A stretch of 64,000 bases of DNA from Falsiroseomonas sp050563545 (GCF_050563545.1 NZ_JBNXUM010000022.1:1-64000), one strand, 5' to 3'. Numbered from the stretch's first letter, positions 42,985-51,656 are shown. Translations and numbers: made by a program. The notes: generated by a model from the sequence alone, not told the origin.

Positions 42985-44352
42985 TCAGCGGCGTGCCGGC
43001 GCCTCGACGCCCGCCGCGGCCTCGACGCGGTTCCGCCCGGCATTCTTGGCGCGGTAGAGCGCGCTGTCCGCCGCCGCGACCAGCGCTTCCACCGACGCCC
43101 CGGCCTCGGCCGCCGCCACGCCGACCGAGGCCGTGATGGACAGCCGATCGCTCCCCGCCTCCACCGGCGTGCCGGCGATCGCGCCGCGCAGGCGCTCGCC
43201 CACGATCACGGCCTCCTCCTGGCCGGTGGCGGACATCACCACCAGGAATTCCTCGCCGCCGTAGCGCGCGACGACGTCGGAGGCGCGGATGTTGGCGCGC
43301 ACGCGATCCGCGACCTCCTTCAGCACGGCGTCGCCCGCGGCGTGGCCATGCGTGTCGTTCACCGCCTTGAACCGGTCCACGTCCAGCACCAGCACGGCCG
43401 CCCCGCTGGTGCGCAGCACGCCTTCCAGGTGGCGGCGGACGTAGCGCCGGTTGCGCAGCCCCGTGAGCGGGTCCGTCACCGCCATCTCGAGCGAGCGGTC
43501 GAGGTCGGCGCGCAGCCTTTCCTGGTAGCGCTTGCGGCGGATCTGGTTGCGCACCCGCGCGCGCAACTCGTTCGGGTCCACCGGCCGCAGCACATGGTCG
43601 TTGGCGCCGAGGTCGAAGCCGCGCAGCACCAGCCCCTTCTGCGCGGCGTCGCCGACCAGCAGCAGCGGGATGTCGCGCGTCGTCGCCTCCGCCCGCAGGC
43701 GCGACGCCAGCCGGAGCGCATCCGGCCCGCCGAGCGACAGGCTCAGCAGCACCACATCCTGCTCGCCGGTCTGCAGCGCGTCCCAGGCGCTGGCGGGATC
43801 GGCGCAGGACGTGACCATCAGCCCGTCAAGGCTCAGCACGGCCGCCAACGCCGCGGCCCCCGACGCCTCGGGGTCCACCACCAGCGCGCACGCGCCGGTC
43901 AGGTCCGGGGAGGGATCGTCCTCGGGCTCGACGCCGAGGTCGCGCGCCGTCTCGGCCCGCAGGCGCCAGGCGTCCATCACCTGCTTGACGCGCAGCAGCG
44001 CCCGCAGCCGCGCAAAGAGCGTCGCGTCGTCCACGGGCTTGGACAGGAAATCGTCCGCCCCGGCCTCCAGGCCACGCACGCGCTCCGCCTGGTCGGTCAG
44101 CGCGGTGACCATGACGACGGGGATATGGGCGGTTGCGGATTGCGCCTTCAGCCGGCGGCAGACCTCGTAGCCGTCCATCCCCGGCATCATGACGTCGAGC
44201 AGCACGACATCGGGCAGCCAGTCCCGGACCGCGGCCAGCGCCTCCTCGCCCGAGGCGGCGACGCCGACCTCGTAGTATTCGGCCAGCAGCTTCGCCTCGA
44301 GCAGGCGCAAATTGGCGGCGATGTCGTCCACGACCAGCACGCGGGCGGTCAT
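42985..44352 (-). CDS. pleD: PleD-type response regulator diguanylate cyclase
   Basis: This 455-residue protein has the REC-REC-GGDEF order of PleD. REC1 has the acidic DD at 9-10, the phosphoacceptor Asp53 in LLDVMMPGMDGYE and Lys105. REC2 (155-275) has Ser204 where the phosphoacceptor would be, so it is an adaptor domain as in Caulobacter PleD. The GGDEF domain carries GGEEF at 365-369 and an intact inhibitory site, RASD at 356-359, five residues before it. It makes cyclic di-GMP on phosphorylation by a histidine kinase encoded elsewhere (DivJ/PleC in Caulobacter). The start is preceded by GAGGGGG. Confidence 0.93.
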   Translation of the reverse strand: MTARVLVVDDIAANLRLLEAKLLAEYYEVGVAASGEEALAAVRDWLPDVVLLDVMMPGMDGYEVCRRLKAQSATAHIPVVMVTALTDQAERVRGLEAGADDFLSKPVDDATLFARLRALLRVKQVMDAWRLRAETARDLGVEPEDDPSPDLTGACALVVDPEASGAAALAAVLSLDGLMVTSCADPASAWDALQTGEQDVVLLSLSLGGPDALRLASRLRAEATTRDIPLLLVGDAAQKGLVLRGFDLGANDHVLRPVDPNELRARVRNQIRRKRYQERLRADLDRSLEMAVTDPLTGLRNRRYVRRHLEGVLRTSGAAVLVLDVDRFKAVNDTHGHAAGDAVLKEVADRVRANIRASDVVARYGGEEFLVVMSATGQEEAVIVGERLRGAIAGTPVEAGSDRLSITASVGVAAAEAGASVEALVAAADSALYRAKNAGRNRVEAAAGVEAPARR

Positions 44353-44685
44353 GGCCGCCCCCTCGCGGAAGGGCGCTGTCGCACGAAGCCGGTCGTCATC
44401 GACGGGTCAGGGGAATTGCGGAGCCCACCGCCATCGCATCGCATGCCAAGGTGAAGAATACGTCGCCGCGCCGTCGCCCCGGCGCGGCCTGGCGGCCGGC
44501 CGGCGCCGGGCGATCCCTGCGCCCGCGGTGATCCTGGACAGCCAGGCGGCATCCCTGCCCTTCCCTCGCGCGGCGGCTGCACCCCGCCGGGCCGTCAAGG
44601 CGACGGCGCCCGGCAGACTAGCAGAGGCGACCGCCGAGGGCCACGCCGCGCGAGGCACCGCCGCATTTTCCAACCCTGGGTTGGC
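44353..44685. other. 333-base gap upstream of pleD
   Basis: This stretch lies upstream of pleD and downstream of the VOC gene, both on the minus strand. It holds no convincing reading frame, palindromic element or RNA gene. It is GC-rich around 44460-44530. The pleD promoter should be here, but I cannot point to one. Confidence 0.5.
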
Positions 44686-45330
44686 TCACCCGCTTGTCAG
44701 CACCGCTTCCTTGCCGTCGGCACGGGTGAAGCGCGCGAGCAGCCGCGAATGCGGGCTTCGGCGCAGCCGCAGCGCTTCGTCGAGGCCGCGCTGCGCAAGG
44801 GCGTTGCGCAGGGCATCCACCTCCGGGTGCTCGGCTTCGAGCGCAGTCAGCCGGACATGGGAGTCGTGCAGCCGTGGCGCGGCGCCCTTCCCGTCGTCCC
44901 ACTGGATCAACGCGGGGATCAGGTTCCCCATGTCCTGGTTCTGCGGCGGCATCGCCATCCGCCAGGACAGCTTGCCGCGGTTCATCGGCCGGATCTCGCC
45001 GGCATGGTGCACGCCGAGCCGCGTAACGACGGCGTCCAGCACCGGCGTGCGCGCGACCCAGGCGACGAGCCGCGGCCCGGCTTCCAGCATCTGCACCATG
45101 GACGGGTCGTCGAGGTCGAAGGGACGGGTATGCGCGGGCTCGGGCTGGGCGGGGTCCTTCGCGATCACCTCGAGGTAGCACTGGGAGCCGAGGCCGAGCA
45201 GCATGTTGTGGGTGCCGACGCCGTCGTGCCTGCCGCCGGCCTGCGGGCGCACGCCGAGATGCGCCTCCACATAGGCTGCACCTTCCTCGAGGGTGCGGGC
45301 GCCGATGACGATGTGGTCGATCTCGGCCAT
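44686..45330 (-). CDS. VOC superfamily (glyoxalase-like) protein
   Basis: This 214-residue protein resembles the glyoxalase-like domain (Glyoxalase_3) type of the VOC superfamily. It begins MAEIDHIVIGARTLEEGAAY with the metal-binding His in DHIVIGA, followed by THNMLLGLGSQCYLEVIAKD with the Glu. Later segments HVRLTALEAEHPEVDALRNA complete the second half. Members are metal-dependent isomerases, lyases or dioxygenases; the substrate is unknown. It diverges from the DUF2892 gene across 155 bases and is monocistronic. Confidence 0.8.
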   Translation of the reverse strand: MAEIDHIVIGARTLEEGAAYVEAHLGVRPQAGGRHDGVGTHNMLLGLGSQCYLEVIAKDPAQPEPAHTRPFDLDDPSMVQMLEAGPRLVAWVARTPVLDAVVTRLGVHHAGEIRPMNRGKLSWRMAMPPQNQDMGNLIPALIQWDDGKGAAPRLHDSHVRLTALEAEHPEVDALRNALAQRGLDEALRLRRSPHSRLLARFTRADGKEAVLTSG

Positions 45331-45485
45331 GGTTCTTCATTTCCTGGCGTGACTGGGACGGAACGGTCCCCACCGTGCCGAGCATGGCCCGCGCCGCGCC
45401 CGCGCGTCCAGCCCGCCGCCCCTGGACGCGGCGCGCGGAAAGGGTGTCACTTTCCACGGGCGCAGGGGGCGCCGGAGGACAGGGC

Positions 45486-45704
45486 ATGGGCCGCAACATC
45501 GGCAGCCTCGACCAGACCATCCGCATCGGGATCGGCACCGCGATGGTGATGATGTGGATCTTCGGCCCGCTGGGCTGGTGGGGGATCCTGGGCTTCCTCC
45601 CGCTGATCACCGGCATCACGGGGGCCTGCCCGATCTATCCTCTCTTCGGCATCTCGACCTGGCGGTCGCCCACGCCGCCCGAGCCGACGCCGCCCGCCGC
45701 CTGA
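45486..45704 (+). CDS. DUF2892 membrane protein
   Basis: This 72-residue protein has two helices typical of DUF2892 (YgaP-like) proteins: an N-terminal RNIGSLDQTIRIGIGTAMVM and GILGFLPLITGITGACPIYP, with the conserved C-P-x-Y-x-L-x-G. The function of the family is unknown; some members are linked to rhodanese domains. The ATG at 45486 follows GGAGGACAGGG. The gene ends 8 bases before the metallophosphoesterase start and is probably co-transcribed with it. Confidence 0.85.
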   Translation: MGRNIGSLDQTIRIGIGTAMVMMWIFGPLGWWGILGFLPLITGITGACPIYPLFGISTWRSPTPPEPTPPAA

Positions 45705-45712
45705 GGACCCGC

Positions 45713-46531
45713 ATGCTTTCGATTCTGCAGATCTCCGACGCGCACCTGTCGCCGCGTAACACCCTCTTCCGCGGCAATGTCGAGCGCGTGCGCCAGGCTG
45801 TGGCGGACGCCGCGCCCGACCTGGTCGTGGCGACCGGCGACCTGTCGCTGGACGGCGCGGACCGCGACCCCGACCTGGCGCTCGCCGCCGAGATGCACCG
45901 CGCCTTCCCGGGGCGGCTGATGGCTCTGCCCGGCAACCACGACATAGGCAGCGATCCCCGGCTGATGGCGAAGCAGCCCGTGGACGACGAGCGCCTGGCG
46001 CGCTGGAGGAGGCACCTCGGCCCCGGGCGGGAAGTGCTGGACCTGCCGGGCTGGCGGATCATCGGCCTCAACACCGAGGTGATGGCGACCGGCCATGCCG
46101 AGGAAGCCGTCCAGGCCGCCTTCATCCGCGACAGCCTGTCCAGCCTCGGCGAGCGGCGCATCGCGCTGTTCCTGCACCGCCCGCCCTACCTCGAACGCCC
46201 CGACGAGCCCTATGGCCCCTGGGTGATCGGGCCGGAGGGGCGCGGGGCGATGGCGCCGGTGCTGGACCACCCCGCGCTGCGCCTCGTGGCGTCGGGCCAC
46301 CTGCACCTGCACCACGAAATCACCCGCGGCGCCGCGCGGCATGTCTGGGCACCGGCGCTGTCCTTCTACTGCCCGGAGAAGGACCAGGAAGGGATCCCCG
46401 GCAGCCGCCGGCCCGGCGCCTTGCTCCACCGGCTGCATGCCGACCACGTCGAGACGGTCCTGATCGCGCCCGAGGGGCTCGAGGCCGTGAACATCGCCGA
46501 CGTGCAGGAGCAGACCTACCCCCGCTGGTAA
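45713..46531 (+). CDS. Metallophosphoesterase (calcineurin-like)
   Basis: This 272-residue protein has all the metal-binding motifs of calcineurin-like phosphoesterases: QISDAHLSP (DxH), VVATGDLSLDG (GD), LPGNHDIGSD (GNHD), LFLHRPP (H) and SGHLHLHH (GHxH). It is close to the CpdA/3',5'-cAMP phosphodiesterase group in length and motif spacing, but its substrate could be another cyclic nucleotide or phosphodiester. No signal peptide is seen, so it is cytoplasmic. It follows the DUF2892 gene by 8 bases and is followed by a G/C palindrome. Confidence 0.87.
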   Translation: MLSILQISDAHLSPRNTLFRGNVERVRQAVADAAPDLVVATGDLSLDGADRDPDLALAAEMHRAFPGRLMALPGNHDIGSDPRLMAKQPVDDERLARWRRHLGPGREVLDLPGWRIIGLNTEVMATGHAEEAVQAAFIRDSLSSLGERRIALFLHRPPYLERPDEPYGPWVIGPEGRGAMAPVLDHPALRLVASGHLHLHHEITRGAARHVWAPALSFYCPEKDQEGIPGSRRPGALLHRLHADHVETVLIAPEGLEAVNIADVQEQTYPRW

Positions 46532-46534
46532 GGG

Positions 46535-46550
46535 GGGGGCGGCCGCCCCC
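46535..46550 (+). terminator. G/C palindrome after the phosphoesterase gene
   Basis: GGGGGCGG is followed directly by its complement CCGCCCCC, a perfect 16-base palindrome starting 3 bases after the stop, then TTG. It is probably the terminator of the two-gene unit, though it has no real T-run. Confidence 0.45.
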
Positions 46551-46590
46551 TTGCGCTCCCGCCCGCCGCCGATATGGTCCGCGGCCCTTG

Positions 46591-46630
46591 GCGCCGATCC
46601 GCGGAGGCGTTCACGCCGGAGCGGTGGATC
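46591..46630. repeat. Copy B of a two-copy intergenic repeat
   Basis: This segment matches 10635-10674 at about 34 of 41 aligned positions, with the exact core CGCCGGAGCGGTG. It lies in the 164-base gap before the acyl-CoA ligase gene. Immediately after it, 46650-46679 carries a 14-base inverted repeat (GATGCG and GATCCAC arms, one mismatch) around AG. Confidence 0.6.
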
Positions 46631-46649
46631 GGTCGCCCCAACCAGACCC

Positions 46650-46679
46650 GATGCGCGATCCACAGGTGGATCACGCATC
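46650..46679. promoter_or_regulatory. Inverted repeat 17 bases before the acyl-CoA ligase gene
   Basis: GATGCGCGATCCAC at 46650-46663 and GTGGATCACGCATC at 46666-46679 form a 14-base inverted repeat with one mismatch and a 2-base centre. It could be an operator for the operon that starts at 46696, or the second half of the repeat at 46591. Confidence 0.45.
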
Positions 46680-46695
46680 GGCGCGGAGACGTCCC

Positions 46696-48213
46696 ATGGC
46701 CCGCTTCACGACCGTGTCGCAGCTTCTCGAGGTCGGCGAGGCGTCGCGTTCCGCCATCCGCGCGACGGAAGGCCGCGCCGGCCTGACCTATGCCGCGCTG
46801 CGCGATCTCGCCGCGCGCACCGTCGCCGCGCTGAACGGCAAGGGGATCGGGCGCAACGACCGCGTCGCCATCGTGTTACCGAACGGGCCGGAGATGGCGA
46901 CCGCCTTCGTCGCCATCGCCTGCGGTGCGACGACCGCCCCGCTCAACCCGGCGTATCGGGAAGACGAGTTCGCCTTCTACATCGAGGACCTCAAGGCCAA
47001 GGCGCTGGTGGTGGCCAGGGGCGTCGAGACACCGGCCCGCGCCGCCGCGGCCAAGCTCGGCGTGCCGGTCCTGGAGCTCGTGCCGGGCGCCGCCGCCGGC
47101 GACTTCACGCTGGAGGGCGGCGCGCCCGGCACGGCGGCGAGCCCGGGCCTCGCGCAGGAGGACGACGTCGCGCTGGTGCTGCACACCTCCGGCACCACGG
47201 CGCGGCCGAAGATCGTGCCGCTCTCCCACGGCAACGTCACGGCGAGCGCGCGGCACATCGGGGCGTCGCTGGCGCTGTCCCCCGGCGATGCCTGCCTCAA
47301 CGTCATGCCGCTGTTCCACATCCACGGGCTGATCGCGGCGGTGTTGAGCTCGCTCGGCGCCGGCGGCGCGGTGTGCTGCACGCCCGGCTTCGACGCGCTG
47401 CGCTTCTTCCGCTGGATGGACGAGGAGAAGCCGACCTGGTTCACCGCGGTGCCGACCATGCACCAGGCGATCCTGTCCCGCGCCGAGCGCAACCGGGAGA
47501 TCATCGCGCGCGTGCCGCTCCGCTTCATCCGCTCGTCCAGCGCGTCGCTGCCGGGCCCGGTGATGGAGCAGATCGAGGCGACCTTCGGCTGCCCGCTGGT
47601 CGAGAGCTACGGCATGACGGAAGCCAGCCACCAGATGTGCTCCAACCCGCTGGAGGGCCCGCGCAAGCCCGGGCTCGTCGGTCGCGCCGCGGGGCCCGAG
47701 GTCGCCATCATGGCGGACGACGGCACCATCCTGCCGCAGGGCGGGATCGGCGAAGTCGTGATCCGCGGCCCCAATGTCACCAGGGGCTACGAGGCGAACC
47801 CGGAAGCGAACGCGAAAGCCTTCACCAATGGCTGGTTCCGCACGGGCGACCAGGGGATGTTCGACGCGGACGGCTTCCTGATGCTGACGGGGCGCCTCAA
47901 GGAACTCATCAACCGCGGCGGCGAGAAGGTGTCGCCGCTTGAGGTGGACGGGATCCTGTCCGGCCACCCCGCGGTCGCGCAGGTGCTGTGCTTCGCCATC
48001 CCGCATCCGAAGCTCGGCGAGGAGGTCGGCGCGGCGGTGGTGCTGCGCGACGGCATGGCCTGTACCGAGCGCGAGCTCAGGGATTTCGCGGCGAAGTCGC
48101 TGGCCGACTTCAAGGTGCCCAAGAAGGTGGTCTTCGTGCCGGAGATCCCGAAGGGTGCCACGGGCAAGCTGATGCGCATCGGCCTGGCCGAGAAGCTCGG
48201 CATCACGGCGTGA
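46696..48213 (+). CDS. AMP-forming acyl-CoA ligase, oxalate--CoA ligase-like
   Basis: This 505-residue ligase has the phosphate-binding loop LHTSGTTARPKIVPLSHGN, ESYGMTEASHQM, the WFRTGDQGMFDADGF hinge region and the catalytic Lys in PKGATGKLMRIGL. The Gly-Thr-Thr-x-Arg-Pro-Lys form of the loop and NPLEGPRKPGLVGRAAGPEV are reminiscent of oxalate--CoA ligases, but other small acids are possible. The ATG at 46696 begins the conserved domain. It is the first gene of an operon of four overlapping or nearly overlapping genes. Confidence 0.86.
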   Translation: MARFTTVSQLLEVGEASRSAIRATEGRAGLTYAALRDLAARTVAALNGKGIGRNDRVAIVLPNGPEMATAFVAIACGATTAPLNPAYREDEFAFYIEDLKAKALVVARGVETPARAAAAKLGVPVLELVPGAAAGDFTLEGGAPGTAASPGLAQEDDVALVLHTSGTTARPKIVPLSHGNVTASARHIGASLALSPGDACLNVMPLFHIHGLIAAVLSSLGAGGAVCCTPGFDALRFFRWMDEEKPTWFTAVPTMHQAILSRAERNREIIARVPLRFIRSSSASLPGPVMEQIEATFGCPLVESYGMTEASHQMCSNPLEGPRKPGLVGRAAGPEVAIMADDGTILPQGGIGEVVIRGPNVTRGYEANPEANAKAFTNGWFRTGDQGMFDADGFLMLTGRLKELINRGGEKVSPLEVDGILSGHPAVAQVLCFAIPHPKLGEEVGAAVVLRDGMACTERELRDFAAKSLADFKVPKKVVFVPEIPKGATGKLMRIGLAEKLGITA

Positions 48214-48578
48214 AGCCGAGGTCCGCCATCGCACAGCTGCGCACGACGGACCTGGCGCGCACGATCCGGTTCTACACGGAGATCCTCGGCTTGGAGCTCG
48301 TCTTCCAGTACGAGGATTTCTACGCCGGCCTGCGGGCGGGAGGGCAGATGATCCATCTCAAGCTGGTGGACGCGCCCGATCCCTCCATCGCGTATGTCGC
48401 GGCTGGCGACCACCTGCACCTCTACCTCGAGACCGACGACGCCGCGGCGCTGGCGGCCGCGGTCGAGGCCAGGGGCGGCAGCCTGGCGAAGCCGGTGCAC
48501 GACACGCCATGGGGCACGCGGGAATTCGTCCTGCGCGACGACCAGGGCCATACGATCCATTGCGGACAGCAGGTGTGA
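48210..48578 (+). CDS. VOC superfamily (glyoxalase/bleomycin-resistance type) protein
   Basis: This 122-residue single-domain protein has the beta-alpha-beta-beta-beta pattern of the VOC superfamily: IAQLRTTDLARTIRFYTEIL, MIHLKLVDAPDPS, HLHLYLETDDAAALAAAVEA and REFVLRDDQGHTIHCGQ. The GTG start overlaps the ligase stop (GTGA). Metal ligands are not complete by inspection: the first His is replaced by Gln in AIAQLR, while a Glu and a His are present later. An isomerase, epimerase or dioxygenase role is open. The downstream gene begins one base after its stop. Confidence 0.78.
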   Translation: MKPRSAIAQLRTTDLARTIRFYTEILGLELVFQYEDFYAGLRAGGQMIHLKLVDAPDPSIAYVAAGDHLHLYLETDDAAALAAAVEARGGSLAKPVHDTPWGTREFVLRDDQGHTIHCGQQV

Positions 48579-48579
48579 G

Positions 48580-49557
48580 ATGAAGCTCTGCGTCTTCGGG
48601 GCCGGCGCGATCGGCGGGCTGATGGCGGCGAAGCTCGCCGCGAAGGGCGAGGCCGAGGTCACGGTGATCGCGCGCGGCCCTCATCTGGAAGCCATGCAGG
48701 CCAGGGGCCTGACGCTGCGGAGCGAAAGCGCGGAGAGCCTGGTGAAGCTCCGCGCCGTTGCGTCGGCCGCCGAGGCGGGGCCGCAAGACTATGTCGTGGT
48801 CACGCTCAAGGCGCATTCGCTGCCGGGTGCGGCGAAGCAGATGCAGCCGCTGCTGGGGCCGGAGACCGCCGTTGTCTCCGCCGTCAACGGCATCCCCTGG
48901 TGGTATTTCCACAAGCTTGCGGGCCCCTATGAAGGCCGTCGCGTGGAAAGCGTGGACCCCGGCGGCGTCGTTTCCGAACTCCTGCCGCCCGAGCGCGCCA
49001 TCGGCTGCATCGTCTATCCCGCGGCCGAGGTCCCCGAGCCCGGCGTGATCGAGCACACCTATGGCGACCGCTTCACGCTGGGCGAGCCCGACGGCAGCCG
49101 CAGCGCACGCGTCAACGCGCTGTCCGAGGCGCTGATATCAGCCGGCTTCAAGGCCCCGGTTCGGCCCAAGATCCGCGACGAGCTCTGGGTCAAGCTCTGG
49201 GGCAACATGGCGTTCAACCCGATCTCCGCGCTCACCACCGTCACCCTCGACGTGCTGATCGCCGATGACGGGCAGCGCGCCGTCGCGCGGCAGATGATGC
49301 TCGAAGGCCAGGCGGTGGCCGAGAAGCTCGGCGTGCGCTTCGCGATCGACGTGGGCAAGCGCATCGCAGGCGGCGCGGAGGTCGGCGCGCACAAGACCTC
49401 CATGCTGCAGGACCTGGAGCGCGGGCGCCCGATGGAGATAGACGCGCTGCTCGGCGCGGTGGTGGAGCTGGCGGAACTGGTGGAGGTGGAGGTGCCGACC
49501 TGCCGCACCGTCCTGGCGCTGGTCCGCGCGCGCGGCCGCGCGGCGGGGTGCTACTGA
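48580..49557 (+). CDS. Ketopantoate reductase-like (ApbA/PanE family) dehydrogenase
   Basis: This 325-residue protein begins with the NADP-binding MKLCVFGAGAIGGLMAAKLA and has TLKAHSLPGAAKQMQPLLGP and a C-terminal domain with ELWVKLWGNMAFNPISALT, where Lys and Asn-Pro are the family's catalytic and binding residues. Members reduce 2-keto acids such as ketopantoate, but catabolic relatives act on other hydroxy or keto acids. Its context, between a VOC protein and a racemase-like protein after a CoA ligase, argues against a housekeeping role in pantothenate synthesis. The stop overlaps the next start by one base. Confidence 0.85.
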   Translation: MKLCVFGAGAIGGLMAAKLAAKGEAEVTVIARGPHLEAMQARGLTLRSESAESLVKLRAVASAAEAGPQDYVVVTLKAHSLPGAAKQMQPLLGPETAVVSAVNGIPWWYFHKLAGPYEGRRVESVDPGGVVSELLPPERAIGCIVYPAAEVPEPGVIEHTYGDRFTLGEPDGSRSARVNALSEALISAGFKAPVRPKIRDELWVKLWGNMAFNPISALTTVTLDVLIADDGQRAVARQMMLEGQAVAEKLGVRFAIDVGKRIAGGAEVGAHKTSMLQDLERGRPMEIDALLGAVVELAELVEVEVPTCRTVLALVRARGRAAGCY

Positions 49558-50222
49558 TGCATGTCGGGCTGATCGTCGGGATCGGCCCCGCCGCGGCGGA
49601 CTACTACTACCGCCGCATCCTGGACGCGGTCGGCGAGCGCGGCGCCGCGCTCGATCTGACGATGGCGCATGCCGACATCCGCACGCTGCTGCGCAACCTC
49701 GCGGCCGACGACAAGCCGGCGCAGGCCGCGATCTACAGGCGCCTGACTGACCGCCTGGCCCGCGCGGGGGCCGAGGCCGTCGCCGTGACATCCATCGGCG
49801 GCTCCTTCTGCATCGACGCCTTCAAGCCGGTCTCGCCCCTTCCGGTCATCGACCTGCTGGAGGAGGTGGAGCGCGGCGTCGCGGCGGCGGGCTACCGCAG
49901 GGTCGGCGTCATCGGCACCAACGTCGCGATGCGGACACGGCTCTACGGCGCGGTGCGGTCGGCGGCGCTGCTGGTGCCTGAAGGCGAGATGCTGGACCGC
50001 GTGCACGACGCCTACACCGCGATGGCGCTGGCCGGCGCCGCGACCGAGGTGCAGCGCTCGACCTTCTTCGAAGCCGGCCACCACCTCATGGCGCGCGGGG
50101 CGGAAGCGGTGATGCTCGGCGGCACCGACCTCGCGCTCGCCTTCACCGGCGACCCGCCCTTCCCGCTGTTCGACTGCGCGGGTGTGCATGCCGCCGCAAT
50201 CGCGCGCGCGGCGCTGCCGTAG
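49557..50222 (+). CDS. Aspartate/glutamate racemase-family protein without catalytic cysteines
   Basis: This 221-residue protein has the two-domain racemase fold: MHVGLIVGIGPAAADYYYRR at the start, then EAVAVTSIGGSFCIDAF, then a mirror half with RRVGVIGTNVAMRTRLYGAV and GAEAVMLGGTDLALAF. The usual cysteines, in CNT and GCTE motifs, are Ser (TSIGG) and Gly (GGTD) here. A cysteine two-base racemase mechanism is therefore unlikely, and another isomerase, decarboxylase or hydrolase chemistry on a small acid is possible. It is the last gene of the ligase-VOC-reductase operon, translationally coupled to the reductase by TGATG. Confidence 0.72.
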   Translation: MHVGLIVGIGPAAADYYYRRILDAVGERGAALDLTMAHADIRTLLRNLAADDKPAQAAIYRRLTDRLARAGAEAVAVTSIGGSFCIDAFKPVSPLPVIDLLEEVERGVAAAGYRRVGVIGTNVAMRTRLYGAVRSAALLVPEGEMLDRVHDAYTAMALAGAATEVQRSTFFEAGHHLMARGAEAVMLGGTDLALAFTGDPPFPLFDCAGVHAAAIARAALP

Positions 50223-50281
50223 CGTTCTCGTCGCACCGCCGCGCTGCTATGCTTCCCACTGCGATATCGAAGGAGCCCGCC

Positions 50282-50821
50282 ATGCGACCGACTCTCCTTG
50301 CTGCTCTTGCCGCCGTGGCGATCGTCGGCGTCGCCGAGGCGCAGAAGGGCGGGCCCGCGCCCGCCCCGTCGCGCTTCCCCCCGAAGGAGACCGCCGCCGA
50401 GGTCGCGCCGCCGGATTGGCGGGCCGAGCCGCGCTACGCCACGCTGAACCTGCAGGTCGGCTTCGAGCCAGACCCGCGAGAGGTCGCGGTGGACGCCGGC
50501 GGCAGCCGCGACGCCGGCAGCTTCAACACGGAATGCGCGGGCTGGATCGACTTCAGCCGACCCGACGTGGACCTCAACTACTCGCCGGGCCAGGGCCAGT
50601 TCCCGCTCTACATCTCCGCGGTGTCGCAGGCCGACACGACGATCGTGATCAACGACCCCCAGGGCAATTGGCACTGCAACGACGACCTCGACGGGCTGAA
50701 CCCGGGCGTCGTCTTCCAGCAGCCGCTGCACGGCAACTACAACATCTGGGTCGGCACGCTGGACCGCGGCCCGACACGCCCCGCGACGGTCCGCATCTCC
50801 GAGGTGCCGCCGCGGCGCTGA
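50282..50821 (+). CDS. Small exported protein with a PPC-like beta domain
   Basis: This 179-residue protein has a signal peptide, MRPTLLAALAAVAIVGVAEA, and a mature part of beta strands: YATLNLQVGFEPDPREVAVD, CAGWIDFSRPDVDLNY, LYISAVSQADTTIVINDPQG and HCNDDLDGLNPGVVF. The last part resembles the prepeptidase C-terminal-like domain found in secreted proteins. Its function is unknown. The ATG at 50282 follows GAAGGAGCC. Cys residues in ECAG and WHCND could form a disulfide in the periplasm. Confidence 0.75.
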   Translation: MRPTLLAALAAVAIVGVAEAQKGGPAPAPSRFPPKETAAEVAPPDWRAEPRYATLNLQVGFEPDPREVAVDAGGSRDAGSFNTECAGWIDFSRPDVDLNYSPGQGQFPLYISAVSQADTTIVINDPQGNWHCNDDLDGLNPGVVFQQPLHGNYNIWVGTLDRGPTRPATVRISEVPPRR

Positions 50822-50882
50822 CGATGTCGGGGCATGCCGATTGAGACCTCCGCGCCTGCGGCGCTTCGGTCATCGGAATGCC

Positions 50883-51656
50883 TCACGCCGGCGCGAACAC
50901 GTTCCGCAGCGTGCCGATGCCCTCGATCGTGACCTCTACCGTCATGCCCGGGCGCATCGGCAGCGCGCCGACGCTCGTGCCGCAGGCCACGACGTCCCCG
51001 GCATCCAGCGTCATCTCGCGCGAGATCAGCGACACGATCCGCGCGGGAGGGATGATCATGTCTGCCGTTGGGTAGTCCTGCCGCACGCGGCCGTTCAGCG
51101 CGACCTGCACGCGCAGGGCGGACCAGTCGAGGCCCGTGGCGATTGCCGGCCCTATGGGTCCGAAGCTGTCGCAGCCCTTCGCCCGCGCCCACTGCGCGAA
51201 GGACGGGTCGGCGTTGAGCGTGTCCAGCGCGGTGACGTCGTTGACGCAGGTCAGGCCGAAGATGGCTGCTGCGGCCTCCTCCTCGTCGGCGTTCGACACG
51301 CGGCGGCCGATCACCAGGCCGAGCTCGCCTTCGTAGATCACGCGGCCGGCATAGCCCGCGGGCGGGGCGATCGCCGCGCCGGGCCCGACCACGCTGCGCG
51401 GCGACTTGAGGAAAAAGAGCGGCGTATCGGGGATCGCCAGGTTCTGCTTCGCCGCGGCGTCCCGGAAGTTGTTCCAGAGCCCGACGAAGACCGCCGGCCT
51501 CGTAGGCGCCAGCAGCGCGACGTCGGAGAGCGCGACGCTCTCGCCGGTCGGCACGGCGCCGGCGAAGAGGTCGCCGCGATGCACATGGATGGCCTCGCCT
51601 TCCAGCGTGCCGAAGCCATCCGCGCGGTCGCGGCCGAAGCGGACCCAGAGCGCCAT
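50883..51656 (-). CDS. Fumarylacetoacetate hydrolase family protein
   Basis: This 257-residue protein has the C-terminal FAH fold with metal ligands in VIYEGELGLVIGRR (Glu-x-Glu) and the downstream Asp in VNDVTALD. It contains the family's PLFFLKSPRSVVGPGAAI and GDVVACGTSVGALPMRPGM segments. Members hydrolyse or decarboxylate 2-oxo acids in aromatic and amino acid catabolism. It diverges from the TTT transporter operon, so its substrate may derive from the imported acid. The ATG at 51656 starts the conserved region. Confidence 0.86.
   Translation of the reverse strand: MALWVRFGRDRADGFGTLEGEAIHVHRGDLFAGAVPTGESVALSDVALLAPTRPAVFVGLWNNFRDAAAKQNLAIPDTPLFFLKSPRSVVGPGAAIAPPAGYAGRVIYEGELGLVIGRRVSNADEEEAAAAIFGLTCVNDVTALDTLNADPSFAQWARAKGCDSFGPIGPAIATGLDWSALRVQVALNGRVRQDYPTADMIIPPARIVSLISREMTLDAGDVVACGTSVGALPMRPGMTVEVTIEGIGTLRNVFAPA

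Noticed and set aside
44407..44673. 88-codon minus-strand frame upstream of pleD
   Set aside because: Composition is that of a non-coding frame and no ribosome-binding site or homology is apparent.
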